Positions 16,252-25,290 of a DNA stretch of 64,000 nucleotides are shown here, piece by piece; the first letter of the stretch is position 1; every line of letters starts with the position of its first letter. A model generated the notes under the pieces. The model saw only the letters and a list, made by a program, of their open reading frames with translations, was not told where the DNA came from and searched no databases. The position numbers and the translations under genes were made by a program. The DNA is from Manganibacter manganicus (GTDB lineage: Bacteria; Pseudomonadota; Alphaproteobacteria; Rhizobiales; Rhizobiaceae): contig NZ_MDET01000058.1 of the NCBI RefSeq assembly GCF_002075885.1, forward strand, positions 1 through 64,000, written 5' to 3'.

Positions 16252-17108
16252 TGTGCCGCCTCCTCGCTCTGCTGGTCGCTATAGGCTTTCAGCACTTCCT
16301 TCTTGAGCATGTGCCAGATGTCGCGGTGAAGTGTCTGGAAAGCACGCTCGAGCTTGATTTCGGAAATGTCGCGCGGCCGCTCGAGCGGGATCGCGAAATC
16401 GCCGATAATGCGTGCAGACGGCCCGGCCGACATGACGACAACACGGTCGGCAAGGGCGATCGCTTCCTCGAGATCGTGGGTCACGAACATCACCGCCTTG
16501 CGGTCCTGCGACCACAGATTGAGCAAAAGGTCGCCCATGATGAGACGGGTTTGCGCGTCGAGGGGGCCGAAGGGTTCGTCCATCAAGATGATCTTGGGAT
16601 CGCGGATCAGCACTTGCGCCAGGGCCACACGTTTGCGCTGGCCGCCGGACAGCATGTGTGGATAGCGTTCGCTGAAGGCGGCAAGGCCAACCCTGGCAAG
16701 CCAGTCACGCGCTTTCTTGCGCGCCTCGGCCCTGGCTGTGCCGGCGACCTCCAACCCGATAGCGACATTTTCCAGCGCCGTCTTCCATGGCATCAAGGCA
16801 TCCTGCTGGAAGAGATAGCCGGCTTGCCGGTTTATGCCAGCCAGCGGCGCACCTAGCACCGTGACGCGGCCGGACGCTGGCCTCAACAGGCCGGCAGCGG
16901 CGTTGAGCAGCGTCGATTTTCCGCAGCCGGTCGGGCCGATGATGGCGGCGAACTCGCGCGGCCCCACGACAAGGTCGGAACTGGCGACGGCGCGGAAAAC
17001 GCGCCCTTCGGGAAGCGTGAACTCGATGGTCACGCCGTCGAGGCGGACCGCCGCATGCGCGGCATCCGCTTTGGCACCCAATGCGCCTTCAGTCACACCC
17101 GCCGTCAT
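16248..17108 (-). CDS. ABC transporter ATP-binding protein (SsuB/TauB-like)
   Basis: A 286-residue ATPase with Walker A GPTGCGKST (58-66), the Q-loop QQDALMPW (101-108), the signature LSGGQRKR (153-160) and Walker B IILMDEP (173-179) followed by the D-loop FGPLDAQTR. PWKTALENV after the Q-loop is typical of the nitrate/sulfonate/taurine group. The first 20 residues (Gly/Ala-rich) are not part of the domain. Its ATG overlaps the stop of a 26-codon ORF that has its own ribosome-binding site. The next in-frame ATG lies inside the domain, so I kept the start at 17108. Confidence 0.92.
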   Translation of the reverse strand: MTAGVTEGALGAKADAAHAAVRLDGVTIEFTLPEGRVFRAVASSDLVVGPREFAAIIGPTGCGKSTLLNAAAGLLRPASGRVTVLGAPLAGINRQAGYLFQQDALMPWKTALENVAIGLEVAGTARAEARKKARDWLARVGLAAFSERYPHMLSGGQRKRVALAQVLIRDPKIILMDEPFGPLDAQTRLIMGDLLLNLWSQDRKAVMFVTHDLEEAIALADRVVVMSAGPSARIIGDFAIPLERPRDISEIKLERAFQTLHRDIWHMLKKEVLKAYSDQQSEEAAQ

Positions 17109-17185
17109 GGCGCCATGAAGCGGCCGTCCCGGCGCGCCCCTTCGCTTGCAGACTCGCGGGCAAAATCAGCGGTATCGTCTGTCAT
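17105..17185 (-). CDS. Short leader ORF (26 codons) coupled to the ABC ATPase
   Basis: GAGAGGAGACGG directly precedes an ATG at 17185, and the frame (MTDDTADFARESAS...) ends with a TGA that overlaps the ATPase ATG as ATGA. The ATPase start itself has no clear ribosome-binding site, so ribosomes may reach it by reinitiation after this ORF. The peptide is Arg/Asp/Glu-rich with no signal or membrane segment. It could be a regulatory leader peptide, or a sequencing or evolutionary frameshift that split the ATPase N-terminus. Confidence 0.45.
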   Translation of the reverse strand: MTDDTADFARESASEGARRDGRFMAP

Positions 17186-17300
17186 CCGTCTCCTCTCGCG
17201 GCACAAGGCGAGGCCCGCGCAGGGCGGCCACGATAGGGCAATCACGCGCGCAGGCAAATTCATTCTTCGGACAAATGCCGAGGCCCACAAAAGCGGAACG

Positions 17301-19127
17301 TTATTCCACCGTCACCGACTTGGCCAGATTCCGCGGCTGATCGACGTCGGTGCCCATGAACACGGCGGTGAAATAGGCAAGCATCTGGATCGGCAGCGCA
17401 TAGACGATGGGCGTGATGATCTCCGGCATGTCGGGCAGCACGATGGTGCGCATCGTCTTCACCGTCGATTGCGCCGCCCCCTTGGCATCGGTGATGAGGA
17501 TGATCTTGCCGCCGCGCGCAGCCACTTCCTGCATGTTCGAGACTGTCTTTTCGAAGATGCGGTCATGCGGGGCAATGACGATCACCGGCATGTTCTCGTC
17601 GATCAGCGCGATCGGCCCATGCTTCAACTCGCCGGCGGCATAACCTTCGGCATGGATATAGGAGATTTCCTTGAGCTTGAGCGCGCCTTCCAGAGCCAGC
17701 GGATAGCTGGTGTCGCGGCCGAGATAGAGAACATGGCGATAATGCGCCAGATCGCGCGCCAGCGTCTCGATCTGGCCGTCGAGCGTTTTCAGCACCTGAT
17801 TGGCGTAGCGCGGTGTTTCCGACAGCGCGCGCACCAGTGCCTTTTCCTCCTCGGCGGAAACGGTGCCACGCGCCACCGCCGCCCGTACCGCGAGCGAGGC
17901 CATGACAGACAACTGGCAGGTGAAGGCTTTCGTCGAGGCAACGCCGATCTCAGGGCCGGCGAGCAGCGGCAAGGTGACGTCGGCTTCGCGGGCGATGGTC
18001 GATTCGCGCGTATTGACGACTGCGCCGATGGTCATGCCCTGGCTGCGGCAATAGCGCAGCGAGGCCAGCGTGTCGGCCGTCTCGCCGGATTGCGAGATGA
18101 ACAAGGCGGCATCGTTCGCCGACAGCGGCATTTCGCGATAGCGGAATTCCGAGGCGATATCGATATCCACCGGCAGCCGCGCATAGCGCTCGAACCAGTA
18201 TTTGCCGATCAGCCCCGCCAGATAGGCGGTGCCGCAGGCGGAAATCGCCAGTCGCTCGATCCTGGCAAAATCAAAGGGCAGGTCGAGCGGCTTGGCCGCG
18301 CTTTTGGTGAAGTCCAGATAATGCGCCAGCGTGTGCGAGATGACCTCTGGCTGCTCATGGATTTCCTTTTCCATGAAATGCCGATGGTTGCCCTTGTCGA
18401 CCAGATAGGCGGTCCCGATCGACTTCTGGCGCTTGCGCTCGACCTTGTTGCCATCCATGTCGAAGATGGCGATGTTGTTGTGGCGCACCACCGCCCAGTC
18501 GCCGTCTTCTAGATAGGTGATGGAATTGGTGAAGGGCGCCAGCGCGATGGCGTCGGAGCCGAGAAACATTTCTCCCTCGCCATGGCCAACCGCCAGCGGC
18601 GGGCCGTTGCGGGCACCGACGATCATGTCCTCATCGCCCTTGAACATGATGGCGAGCGCAAAGGCGCCTTGCAGCCGCTTCAAGGTATTGTGCGCCGCCT
18701 CGACCGGTGTCGCGCCGCTTTTGAGTTCGCGCGAGATCAGATGCGCCACGACTTCCGTGTCGGTCTGCGAGGAAAAGGTGTAGCCGTCGCGCTCCAGTTC
18801 GGTACGCAGTTCGGCGAAATTCTCGATAATGCCGTTATGGACGATGGCCACGCCGTCGGAAAAATGCGGATGCGCGTTGGTTTCGTTGGGCACGCCATGT
18901 GTCGCCCAGCGGGTATGGCCGATGCCGATGGTGCCGTCGAGCGGCTCGGCTTTCAGCCTATTTTCCAGATTGACCAGTTTGCCCTCGGCGCGACGCCTCG
19001 CCAGCGCACCGTGCTCGATGGTGGCGACGCCAGCCGAATCATAGCCGCGATATTCAAGCCGCTTCAGCGCATCGACAATCAGCGGCGCCACGGGCGAGTG
19101 GCTGACGATACCCACGATTCCGCACAT
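17301..19127 (-). CDS. glmS: Glutamine--fructose-6-phosphate aminotransferase (isomerising)
   Basis: A 608-residue protein of normal length. The N-terminal glutaminase begins MCGIVGI with nucleophile Cys2 and has RGYDSAG and GHTRWATHG. Two SIS domains follow, with SACGTAYLAGLIGKYW, SQSGETADTLA and the C-terminal LAKSVTVE end. It makes glucosamine-6-phosphate for peptidoglycan and lipid A. It is downstream of glmU on the same strand across 143 bp; I saw no glmS ribozyme-like conserved core there. Confidence 0.98.
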   Translation of the reverse strand: MCGIVGIVSHSPVAPLIVDALKRLEYRGYDSAGVATIEHGALARRRAEGKLVNLENRLKAEPLDGTIGIGHTRWATHGVPNETNAHPHFSDGVAIVHNGIIENFAELRTELERDGYTFSSQTDTEVVAHLISRELKSGATPVEAAHNTLKRLQGAFALAIMFKGDEDMIVGARNGPPLAVGHGEGEMFLGSDAIALAPFTNSITYLEDGDWAVVRHNNIAIFDMDGNKVERKRQKSIGTAYLVDKGNHRHFMEKEIHEQPEVISHTLAHYLDFTKSAAKPLDLPFDFARIERLAISACGTAYLAGLIGKYWFERYARLPVDIDIASEFRYREMPLSANDAALFISQSGETADTLASLRYCRSQGMTIGAVVNTRESTIAREADVTLPLLAGPEIGVASTKAFTCQLSVMASLAVRAAVARGTVSAEEEKALVRALSETPRYANQVLKTLDGQIETLARDLAHYRHVLYLGRDTSYPLALEGALKLKEISYIHAEGYAAGELKHGPIALIDENMPVIVIAPHDRIFEKTVSNMQEVAARGGKIILITDAKGAAQSTVKTMRTIVLPDMPEIITPIVYALPIQMLAYFTAVFMGTDVDQPRNLAKSVTVE

Positions 19128-19270
19128 GAAAAATGTCCCGTTCCTGAAACTGCGGCCGCTATCTAGCTGCCAGGCTGCCTATATTGAATACAAATTGCAT
19201 TTCAGCGCGTATCGGCCAAATGCGCCTTCGATATGCCGGATCGTACCTTTTTGTCGAAGACCACCAATTG

Positions 19271-20626
19271 TCACGGTGTCTTTCCGGCGGCTTCGGCGCG
19301 CCGCGCTCTCAACTCCCTGGCCTTACCCGGCAGCGTCTTCTGGCGCGCGCGGCCGAAGGCCAGCGCATCGTCGGGCACGTTTTCGGTGACGACGCTTCCC
19401 GACGCGACATAAGCGCCATCGCCAATGGCGATAGGCGCAACCAGAGCGCTGTTCGAGCCGATGAAGGCGCCTTTCCCAATGTCGGTGAAGAACTTGGAAT
19501 AGCCGTCATAGTTGCAGGTGATGGTGCCCGCGCCGATATTGGCGCCGGCACCGATGCGCGCATCGCCGATATAGGTCAGATGATTGACCTTGGCGCCCTC
19601 CTCGACCACCGCCTTCTTGACCTCGCAGAAATTGCCCACCTTGGCTTTCGTCTTCAAGTCGGCGCCGGGGCGCAGCCGCGCAAACGGGCCGATATCGCAG
19701 CCAGGGCCGACTTTCGTGCCTTCGATGTGGCTGAAGGCGTGGATCTTCGCGCCCTGTGCGACGGTCACACCTGGTCCGAACCAGACATTCGGCTCAATGA
19801 GCGTATCGGCGCCGATCTCGGTATCGTGGGAGAAGAACACCGTTTCAGGTGCGATCAGCGTGACGCCCGAAAGCATCGCCTCGTGGCGGCGGCGGCGCTG
19901 CCAGATCGCCTCGGCCCCGGCGAGTTCGGCGCGGTTGTTGACGCCGAGCGCACTTTCGAAACCGGCCTCGACAGCGACGGTGCCAAGGCCCTGCTCTGCG
20001 GCGATCCCGACAATGTCGGTGAGATAATATTCGCCCTTGGCATTGGCGTTGCCGACGGCGTCGAGCAGCGCCAGCGCATGGCTGCCGGCAATCGCCATCA
20101 CGCCGCTATTGCAGAACGTGATCTTCTTTTCTTCCTCGCTGCAATCCTTCTCTTCGCGGATCGCGACGAGACTGTCATCCTGCACGATCAGGCGTCCGTA
20201 GCCGGTCGGCTTGTCAGTGCGGAAGCCGAGCACGGCCACCGCCGCGCCCTCGGCCAGTTTCGCGCGCGCCGCAACCAGCGCCTCGGCCTCGATCAGCGGC
20301 GTGTCGCCAAACAGGACGAGAAGATCATCGTAACCCGTTGAGATCGCCCCGCGCGCAGCCAGAACGGCATCGGCGGTGCCAAGCCGCTTTTCCTGCACGA
20401 ATGTGGTTGCGCCAGGAATGAATTTCTCAGCCGCCTTGTTCACGGCCTCGGCGCCATGGCCGACCACCAGCGCCAGATCGCCTGTGCCGGCAGCCTTTGC
20501 AGCGGCCGCGACATGAGCCACCATCGGCAGCCCCGCTATCGGGTGAAGGACCTTGGGGAGCGCACTCTTCATGCGCGTGCCCTCGCCGGCGGCGAGGATA
20601 ATGGACAGGCAGGTGCGTGCGGTCAT
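19271..20626 (-). CDS. glmU: Bifunctional N-acetylglucosamine-1-phosphate uridyltransferase/glucosamine-1-phosphate acetyltransferase
   Basis: A 451-residue enzyme from the ATG at 20626 (MTARTCLSIILAAGEGTRMK). In-frame ATGs at 20644 and 20671 would add residues absent from the family, and none has a strong ribosome-binding site. The N-terminal pyrophosphorylase shows LAAGEGTRMKSALPKVLHP. The C-terminal left-handed beta-helix shows the hexapeptide series (IGPFARLRPGADL, NHLTYIGDARIGAGANIGAG, NYDG) of the acetyltransferase. It completes UDP-GlcNAc synthesis after GlmS and GlmM. The final 20 residues are Arg/Ala-rich. Confidence 0.97.
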   Translation of the reverse strand: MTARTCLSIILAAGEGTRMKSALPKVLHPIAGLPMVAHVAAAAKAAGTGDLALVVGHGAEAVNKAAEKFIPGATTFVQEKRLGTADAVLAARGAISTGYDDLLVLFGDTPLIEAEALVAARAKLAEGAAVAVLGFRTDKPTGYGRLIVQDDSLVAIREEKDCSEEEKKITFCNSGVMAIAGSHALALLDAVGNANAKGEYYLTDIVGIAAEQGLGTVAVEAGFESALGVNNRAELAGAEAIWQRRRRHEAMLSGVTLIAPETVFFSHDTEIGADTLIEPNVWFGPGVTVAQGAKIHAFSHIEGTKVGPGCDIGPFARLRPGADLKTKAKVGNFCEVKKAVVEEGAKVNHLTYIGDARIGAGANIGAGTITCNYDGYSKFFTDIGKGAFIGSNSALVAPIAIGDGAYVASGSVVTENVPDDALAFGRARQKTLPGKARELRARRAEAAGKTP

Positions 20627-20763
20627 GAGGGAATGCTGCGTCATTGGATCGGACTTCGCGCTATGTAGCATCGCGACCGCAATACACCAATGCAGTTAAA
20701 TTCCGGTGATGATGAGACAGTGGAGCAGGTAACTTTCAATCAGCGGGTCTGGCCGTCACGAGA

Positions 20764-21510
20764 TCATCCCAACTGTCCCAACACAGGAAAAGTCTCCAGC
20801 AGCCAATAGGAAACCGTCTGCACGCCGCCGGTCAGGAAGAAGATGCCCGCCACGACAAGCAGGCCACCGATGACCTTCTCGACACGGCCGAGATGGACAC
20901 GGAATTTCCCCAAGAAGCGCATGAAGGCGCTGGAGAACAGCGCCGCGACAAGGAAGGGGATGCCGAGGCCGAGAGAATAGGCGGCGAGCAGCAATGCGCC
21001 CTCGCCGACCGTCTCGCGGCCGCCAGCCAAGGTCAGGATCGGCCCCAGCACAGGCCCGATGCAGGGCGTCCAGCCAAAAGCGAAGGCGAGGCCCATGACA
21101 TAGGCGGCAACCGCGCTGGCCGGCTTGCCCTGGCTCTGAAAGCGCGCCTCGCGCGACAGCAGCGGGATACGCAAGATGCCGAGGAAGTTCAGCCCCATCA
21201 GGATAATGAGCACGCCGGCCGCCATCGCCAGCGGCTCCTGCCACACCCGCAACAGGCGACCGATGGTCGAGGCACCGGCCCCAAGCGCCACGAAAACCGT
21301 GGAGAAACCGAGCACGAAGGCAATCGAAGCGGTGAACAGCGCACCGCGCGCGCCGGCCCGCGCCGTGGGAGAGGCATTGCCGCGAAAATCGTCCACCGAC
21401 ACACCGGCCATGTAGCACAGATATGGCGGCACCAGCGGCAACACGCAAGGCGACAGGAAGGAGAGCGCCCCCGCCCCGACTGCGCTGACATATCCGATAT
21501 CCAAGGCCAT
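20764..21510 (-). CDS. ccdA: CcdA/DsbD-type thiol-disulfide membrane transporter
   Basis: A 248-residue protein with six predicted membrane helices. GGAGACGGAT precedes the ATG at 21510. The two conserved reactive cysteines lie in SFLSPCVLPLVPPYL and FGWTPCIGPVLGPIL, the symmetrical signatures of CcdA. It carries electrons from cytoplasmic thioredoxin across the inner membrane to periplasmic thioredoxin-fold proteins, for example in cytochrome c maturation. No cytochrome c biogenesis genes are adjacent. A divergent secreted COG4315 protein begins 181 bp away. Confidence 0.93.
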   Translation of the reverse strand: MALDIGYVSAVGAGALSFLSPCVLPLVPPYLCYMAGVSVDDFRGNASPTARAGARGALFTASIAFVLGFSTVFVALGAGASTIGRLLRVWQEPLAMAAGVLIILMGLNFLGILRIPLLSREARFQSQGKPASAVAAYVMGLAFAFGWTPCIGPVLGPILTLAGGRETVGEGALLLAAYSLGLGIPFLVAALFSSAFMRFLGKFRVHLGRVEKVIGGLLVVAGIFFLTGGVQTVSYWLLETFPVLGQLG

Positions 21511-21691
21511 ATCCGTCTCCGCTACGCCCGTTCCAGGCGGGCCGGCTTGGCCATAAAGGCAGCGACGTGGGAGTTCCAATCACAGTTGCGTGGCAAAGCG
21601 TCGCCTTTTGCAAACGGCGCCCTAGATGAGATGCGCCGGCCATGCGGCGCTGGAGGATAGCGCCTGCACGGTCCGCTTTATGGAGGTAACC

Positions 21692-22069
21692 ATGAAATCG
21701 ATCCAACTTGGACTGGCAATGCTGCTGTTTACATCCGCCTCGTCCTTCGCAGCGGAGGCATGGAAGGAAGCGACCGTCGATGGCGCAAAGATTTACACCG
21801 ACGCCATGGGCATGACGCTTTACACCTATGACAAGGACAGCAAGGGAACCTCGAACTGCTACGACAAATGCGCCAAGAACTGGCCGCCGCTGGAAGCCTC
21901 GGCAGACGCCAAGGCCGAAGGTGAATGGACGGTCGTCAAACGTAAGGACGGCAGCCATATGTGGGCCTATGACGGCAAGCCGGTCTACACCTTCATCAAG
22001 GACAAGAAAGCTGGCGACATCAAAGGCGATGGCGTCGGGGACGTCTGGCATATGGTCAAGGCCGACTGA
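21692..22069 (+). CDS. Secreted COG4315-type protein
   Basis: A 125-residue protein with an excellent ribosome-binding site (GGAGGTAACC) and a signal peptide ending near SSFAAEA. It has two imperfect copies of the COG4315 repeat: GMTLYTYDKDSKGTSNCYDKC and DGKPVYTFIKDKKAGDI, with the Yx(Y/F)xxD pattern. A pair of cysteines (CYDKC) lies between them. There is no lipobox cysteine, so it is periplasmic rather than a lipoprotein. The function of this family is unknown; members often sit near redox or copper genes, and here the divergent neighbour is ccdA. Confidence 0.88.
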   Translation: MKSIQLGLAMLLFTSASSFAAEAWKEATVDGAKIYTDAMGMTLYTYDKDSKGTSNCYDKCAKNWPPLEASADAKAEGEWTVVKRKDGSHMWAYDGKPVYTFIKDKKAGDIKGDGVGDVWHMVKAD

Positions 22070-22179
22070 GCCTGTCGCTTTTCAATCCGGCCGCAACAGC
22101 GCGCTTCTGGTGAGCGCCGCGCGTTCCGCCTTTTGTCTCGACGTCGCCGTGATCTTTCACGGCGGCGCCGTACCGAGGG

Positions 22180-22383
22180 TCAGCGGGTATCGCGAAGCTT
22201 GGATTGGCTGAGCCGCGCGGGACGCTCGCCGCGCATGATGTCACCCGCTTCGATGCAAGCCATTTCGATCAAATAAACCAGCATGTCGCAGCGCTCGGCC
22301 TCGGCCATACCACGCAACTGGCGCAGCATCGATTGAATGTAGTCCAGCGTTTCCGTATGCCGCCCTGTAGATGGTTGTGCCAT
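22180..22383 (-). CDS. Small conserved hypothetical protein (67 aa)
   Basis: A 67-residue, mostly helical protein (TLDYIQSMLRQLRGMAEAER, then MLVYLIEMACIEAGDI) with a basic tail. I recall similar short proteins near housekeeping genes of Rhizobiales, with no assigned function. The ATG at 22383 has no strong ribosome-binding site. It is divergent from topA across about 270 bp that holds a dyad at 22484-22503. Confidence 0.75.
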   Translation of the reverse strand: MAQPSTGRHTETLDYIQSMLRQLRGMAEAERCDMLVYLIEMACIEAGDIMRGERPARLSQSKLRDTR

Positions 22384-22483
22384 ATGATAACCCCGTGCCT
22401 GACACTATTGACTGTCGTGTCGGACAACCACCCACCCGCCAAGGATTGGCAGTCGCAATATGAAGGGATGCTAACACGACAAT

Positions 22484-22503
22484 CATGAATTGCAATATTC
22501 ATG
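22484..22503. promoter_or_regulatory. Inverted repeat in the topA upstream region
   Basis: CATGAAT-N6-ATTCATG is a perfect seven-base dyad in the 271-bp divergent region between the 67-aa gene and topA. Apart from this dyad I see no convincing promoter in the region; TTGACG at 22582 lacks a matching -10. Confidence 0.35.
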
Positions 22504-22654
22504 TCTATACAACTTAATGATGCAACAAGCGGTAACGCCCATTTGCCGCCACCTCTTGACCGCATCGAAAAGGACGGCCATTTGACGAGGCGTCTCAAAC
22601 GAATTTTCGCCGCGCCGGATCGTTATCGGTGCGGCACAGCTTACACAGGCAATC

Positions 22655-25285
22655 ATGGACGTCGTCGTCGTCGAATCGCCCGCCAAGGCCAAGACAATCA
22701 ACAAATATCTTGGGCGGAACTATAAGGTTCTGGCTTCCTTCGGCCATGTCCGCGACCTGCCGGCCAAGGATGGGTCGGTGCGGCCGGACGAGGATTTCGC
22801 CATGTCGTGGTCGGTCGATGCGGCTTCCAACAAGCGGCTTGCCGAGATCGCCAAGGCCGTCAAGGACGCCGACGGGCTGATCCTCGCCACCGACCCCGAC
22901 CGCGAGGGCGAAGCGATTTCCTGGCATGTGCTGGAGGTGCTGCGCCAGAAGCGCGCGCTCAAGGACAAGCCGGTCAGCCGCGTCGTCTTCAACGCCATCA
23001 CCAAGCAGTCGGTGCTCGACGCTATGGCCAACCCGCGCCAGATCGATGCGCCGCTGGTCGATGCCTATCTGGCGCGCCGTGCGCTCGACTATCTGGTCGG
23101 TTTTACGCTTTCGCCCGTCTTGTGGCGCAAGTTGCCGGGCGCCCGCTCGGCGGGGCGCGTGCAGTCAGTGGCGCTCAGGCTGGTCTGCGAGCGCGAATCC
23201 GAGATCGAACGCTTCATCCGCGAGGAATACTGGAACATCGCCGCCATTCTCGGCACGCCGCGCAAGGAAAATTTCGAGGCGCGGCTGACGGCCTATGACG
23301 GCAGGAAGCTGCAAAAGCTCGACATCAAGAACAAGGATCAGGCCGACGGCATCAAGGCGATGCTGGAGGGCGCCAGTTTCCATGCGCTGTCGGTCGAAGC
23401 CAAGCCGACGAGGCGCAACCCCGCCCCGCCCTTCACCACCTCCACCTTGCAGCAGGCGGCCTCCTCACGCCTCGGCTTTTCGGCCAACCGCACCATGCAG
23501 GTGGCGCAAAGACTCTATGAGGGCATTACGCTGGGCGGCGAGACGACCGGCCTCATCACCTATATGCGAACAGACGGCGTGCAGATGGCGCCGGAAGCGA
23601 TTTCCGCCGCCCGCGCCGCAATCGGCAAGGAGTTCGGCGACAGGTATTTGCCGGAAAAGCCGCGCTATTATTCGGTGAAGGCCAAGAACGCGCAGGAGGC
23701 GCATGAGGCGATCCGCCCGACCGATTTCTTCCGCACGCCGGCCTCGGTGCGGCAATATCTCGATGCCGACCAGGCCCGGCTCTATGAGATCATCTGGAAG
23801 CGCGCCATCGCCAGCCAGATGAACCCCGCCGAGATCGAGCGCACTACGGTGGACATCGAAGCCCGCAATAATACCTCTGGGGGTGCCCGCACCGCCGCCT
23901 TGCGCGCTGTCGGCTCGGTGATCCGCTTCGACGGTTTCATCGCCGCCTATACCGACCAGAAGGACGAGGATTCCGAGGACGAGGAAAACAAGCGCCTTCC
24001 CGAAATCCGTTCCGGCGAGGAACTGGCGCGCGAGGCCATCCAGGCCACGCAGCACACGACCGAGCCGCCGCCGCGCTATTCCGAGGCCTCGCTCATCAAG
24101 AAACTGGAGGAACTCGGCATCGGCCGCCCCTCCACCTATGCCGCGACGCTCAAGACATTGGAAGATCGCCAATACGTCACCATCGACAAGCGCAGGCTTG
24201 TGCCCGACGCCAAGGGCCGGCTGGTAACGGCCTTCCTCGAAAATTTCTTCGACAAATATGTCGAGTATGATTTCACGGCCGATCTGGAGGAAAAACTCGA
24301 CGAGATTTCCGACGGCAAACTGGCCTGGAAAGACGTGCTGCGCGATTTCTGGAAGGATTTTTCCGGTGCGGTCGACAACACCAAGGAACTGCGCGTTACC
24401 GACGTTCTGGACGCGCTGAACGAGGCGCTTGCGCCGCTGGTGTTCCCGGAGCGCGAGGACGGTTCCAACCCGCGCATCTGCCCCAAATGCGGCACCGGAA
24501 ACCTGTCGCTGAAACTCGGCAAATATGGTGCCTTTGTCGGCTGCTCCAACTATCCGGAATGCGGCTACACCCGCCAGCTCGGCGGCGATGCCAACAGCAA
24601 TGGCGAGAACGGCGCGGGCGACGACGGCACCAGGGAACTTGGCAAGGATCCGTATACGGCGGAAGAAATCACGCTGCGTTCAGGCCGCTTCGGCCCCTAT
24701 GTGCAGCGCGGCGAAGGCAAGGAGGCCAAGCGTTCCAGCCTGCCGAAAGGCTGGACACCAGCCAGCATCGACCACGAAAAGGCGCTGGCGCTGCTTTCAC
24801 TGCCGCGCGATGTCGGCCAGCATCCCGAAACCGGCAAGATGATTTCGGCCGGGCTTGGGCGTTATGGCCCGTTCGTGCTGCATGACGGCACCTATGCCAA
24901 TGTGGAATCGATCGAGGACGTGTTTTCCATCGGCCTCAACCGTGCGGTTTCGGTGATCGCGGAGAAGCAGGCCTCGCGTGGCAAGGGCCGCAATGGCGGC
25001 ACGCCGGCGGCGCTGAAGGAGCTTGGCGACCATCCGGACGGCGGCGGCAAGATCACTGTGCGTGACGGAAAATACGGGCCTTACGTGAATTTCGGCAAGG
25101 TCAACGCCACGCTGCCCAAGGGCAGGGACCCGCAGACGGTGACGTTGGAAGAAGCCGTAACGCTGATCGCCGAAAAAGAAGCCAAGGGGGGGACGGCCAA
25201 GAAGCCGGCGCGCAAAGCGGCGGCGAAAAAGCCTGCTGCGGCCAAGAAGAGCGCGGCGAAAAAGCCCGCCGCCAAGAAGGCGTAG
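22655..25285 (+). CDS. topA: DNA topoisomerase I
   Basis: An 876-residue type IA topoisomerase that relaxes negative supercoils. The Toprim domain begins MDVVVVESPAKAKTINKYLG and has the acidic DPDREGE motif near residue 87. The active-site tyrosine is Tyr303 in TYMRTDG. A C4 zinc finger starts CPKCGTGNLSLKLGKYGAF and includes CSNYPEC. Three further topoisomerase C-terminal repeats follow (RSGRFGPYV, GLGRYGPFV, RDGKYGPYV). The last 35 residues are a Lys/Ala/Pro-rich tail of the histone-H1-like type seen in rhizobial TopA. rnr follows after five bases. Confidence 0.98.
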   Translation: MDVVVVESPAKAKTINKYLGRNYKVLASFGHVRDLPAKDGSVRPDEDFAMSWSVDAASNKRLAEIAKAVKDADGLILATDPDREGEAISWHVLEVLRQKRALKDKPVSRVVFNAITKQSVLDAMANPRQIDAPLVDAYLARRALDYLVGFTLSPVLWRKLPGARSAGRVQSVALRLVCERESEIERFIREEYWNIAAILGTPRKENFEARLTAYDGRKLQKLDIKNKDQADGIKAMLEGASFHALSVEAKPTRRNPAPPFTTSTLQQAASSRLGFSANRTMQVAQRLYEGITLGGETTGLITYMRTDGVQMAPEAISAARAAIGKEFGDRYLPEKPRYYSVKAKNAQEAHEAIRPTDFFRTPASVRQYLDADQARLYEIIWKRAIASQMNPAEIERTTVDIEARNNTSGGARTAALRAVGSVIRFDGFIAAYTDQKDEDSEDEENKRLPEIRSGEELAREAIQATQHTTEPPPRYSEASLIKKLEELGIGRPSTYAATLKTLEDRQYVTIDKRRLVPDAKGRLVTAFLENFFDKYVEYDFTADLEEKLDEISDGKLAWKDVLRDFWKDFSGAVDNTKELRVTDVLDALNEALAPLVFPEREDGSNPRICPKCGTGNLSLKLGKYGAFVGCSNYPECGYTRQLGGDANSNGENGAGDDGTRELGKDPYTAEEITLRSGRFGPYVQRGEGKEAKRSSLPKGWTPASIDHEKALALLSLPRDVGQHPETGKMISAGLGRYGPFVLHDGTYANVESIEDVFSIGLNRAVSVIAEKQASRGKGRNGGTPAALKELGDHPDGGGKITVRDGKYGPYVNFGKVNATLPKGRDPQTVTLEEAVTLIAEKEAKGGTAKKPARKAAAKKPAAAKKSAAKKPAAKKA

Positions 25286-25290
25286 CGGCG

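Noticed and set aside
17186..17300. Possible TPP or other riboswitch before the ABC importer
   Set aside because: I looked for the conserved thiamine-box sequences on the minus strand and found none; the spacer is only about 115 bases long.
17055..18512. Plus-strand open frame (485 codons) opposite glmS
   Set aside because: It is antisense to the glmS SIS domains, low in complexity and without a ribosome-binding site or family match.
19128..19270. Possible glmS ribozyme or sRNA-responsive leader
   Set aside because: The glmS ribozyme is a Gram-positive feature and no conserved core is visible in these 143 bases.
25190..25282. Lys/Ala repeats at the end of topA as a repeat array
   Set aside because: They encode the basic C-terminal tail common in rhizobial TopA and are not a CRISPR or tandem-repeat element.
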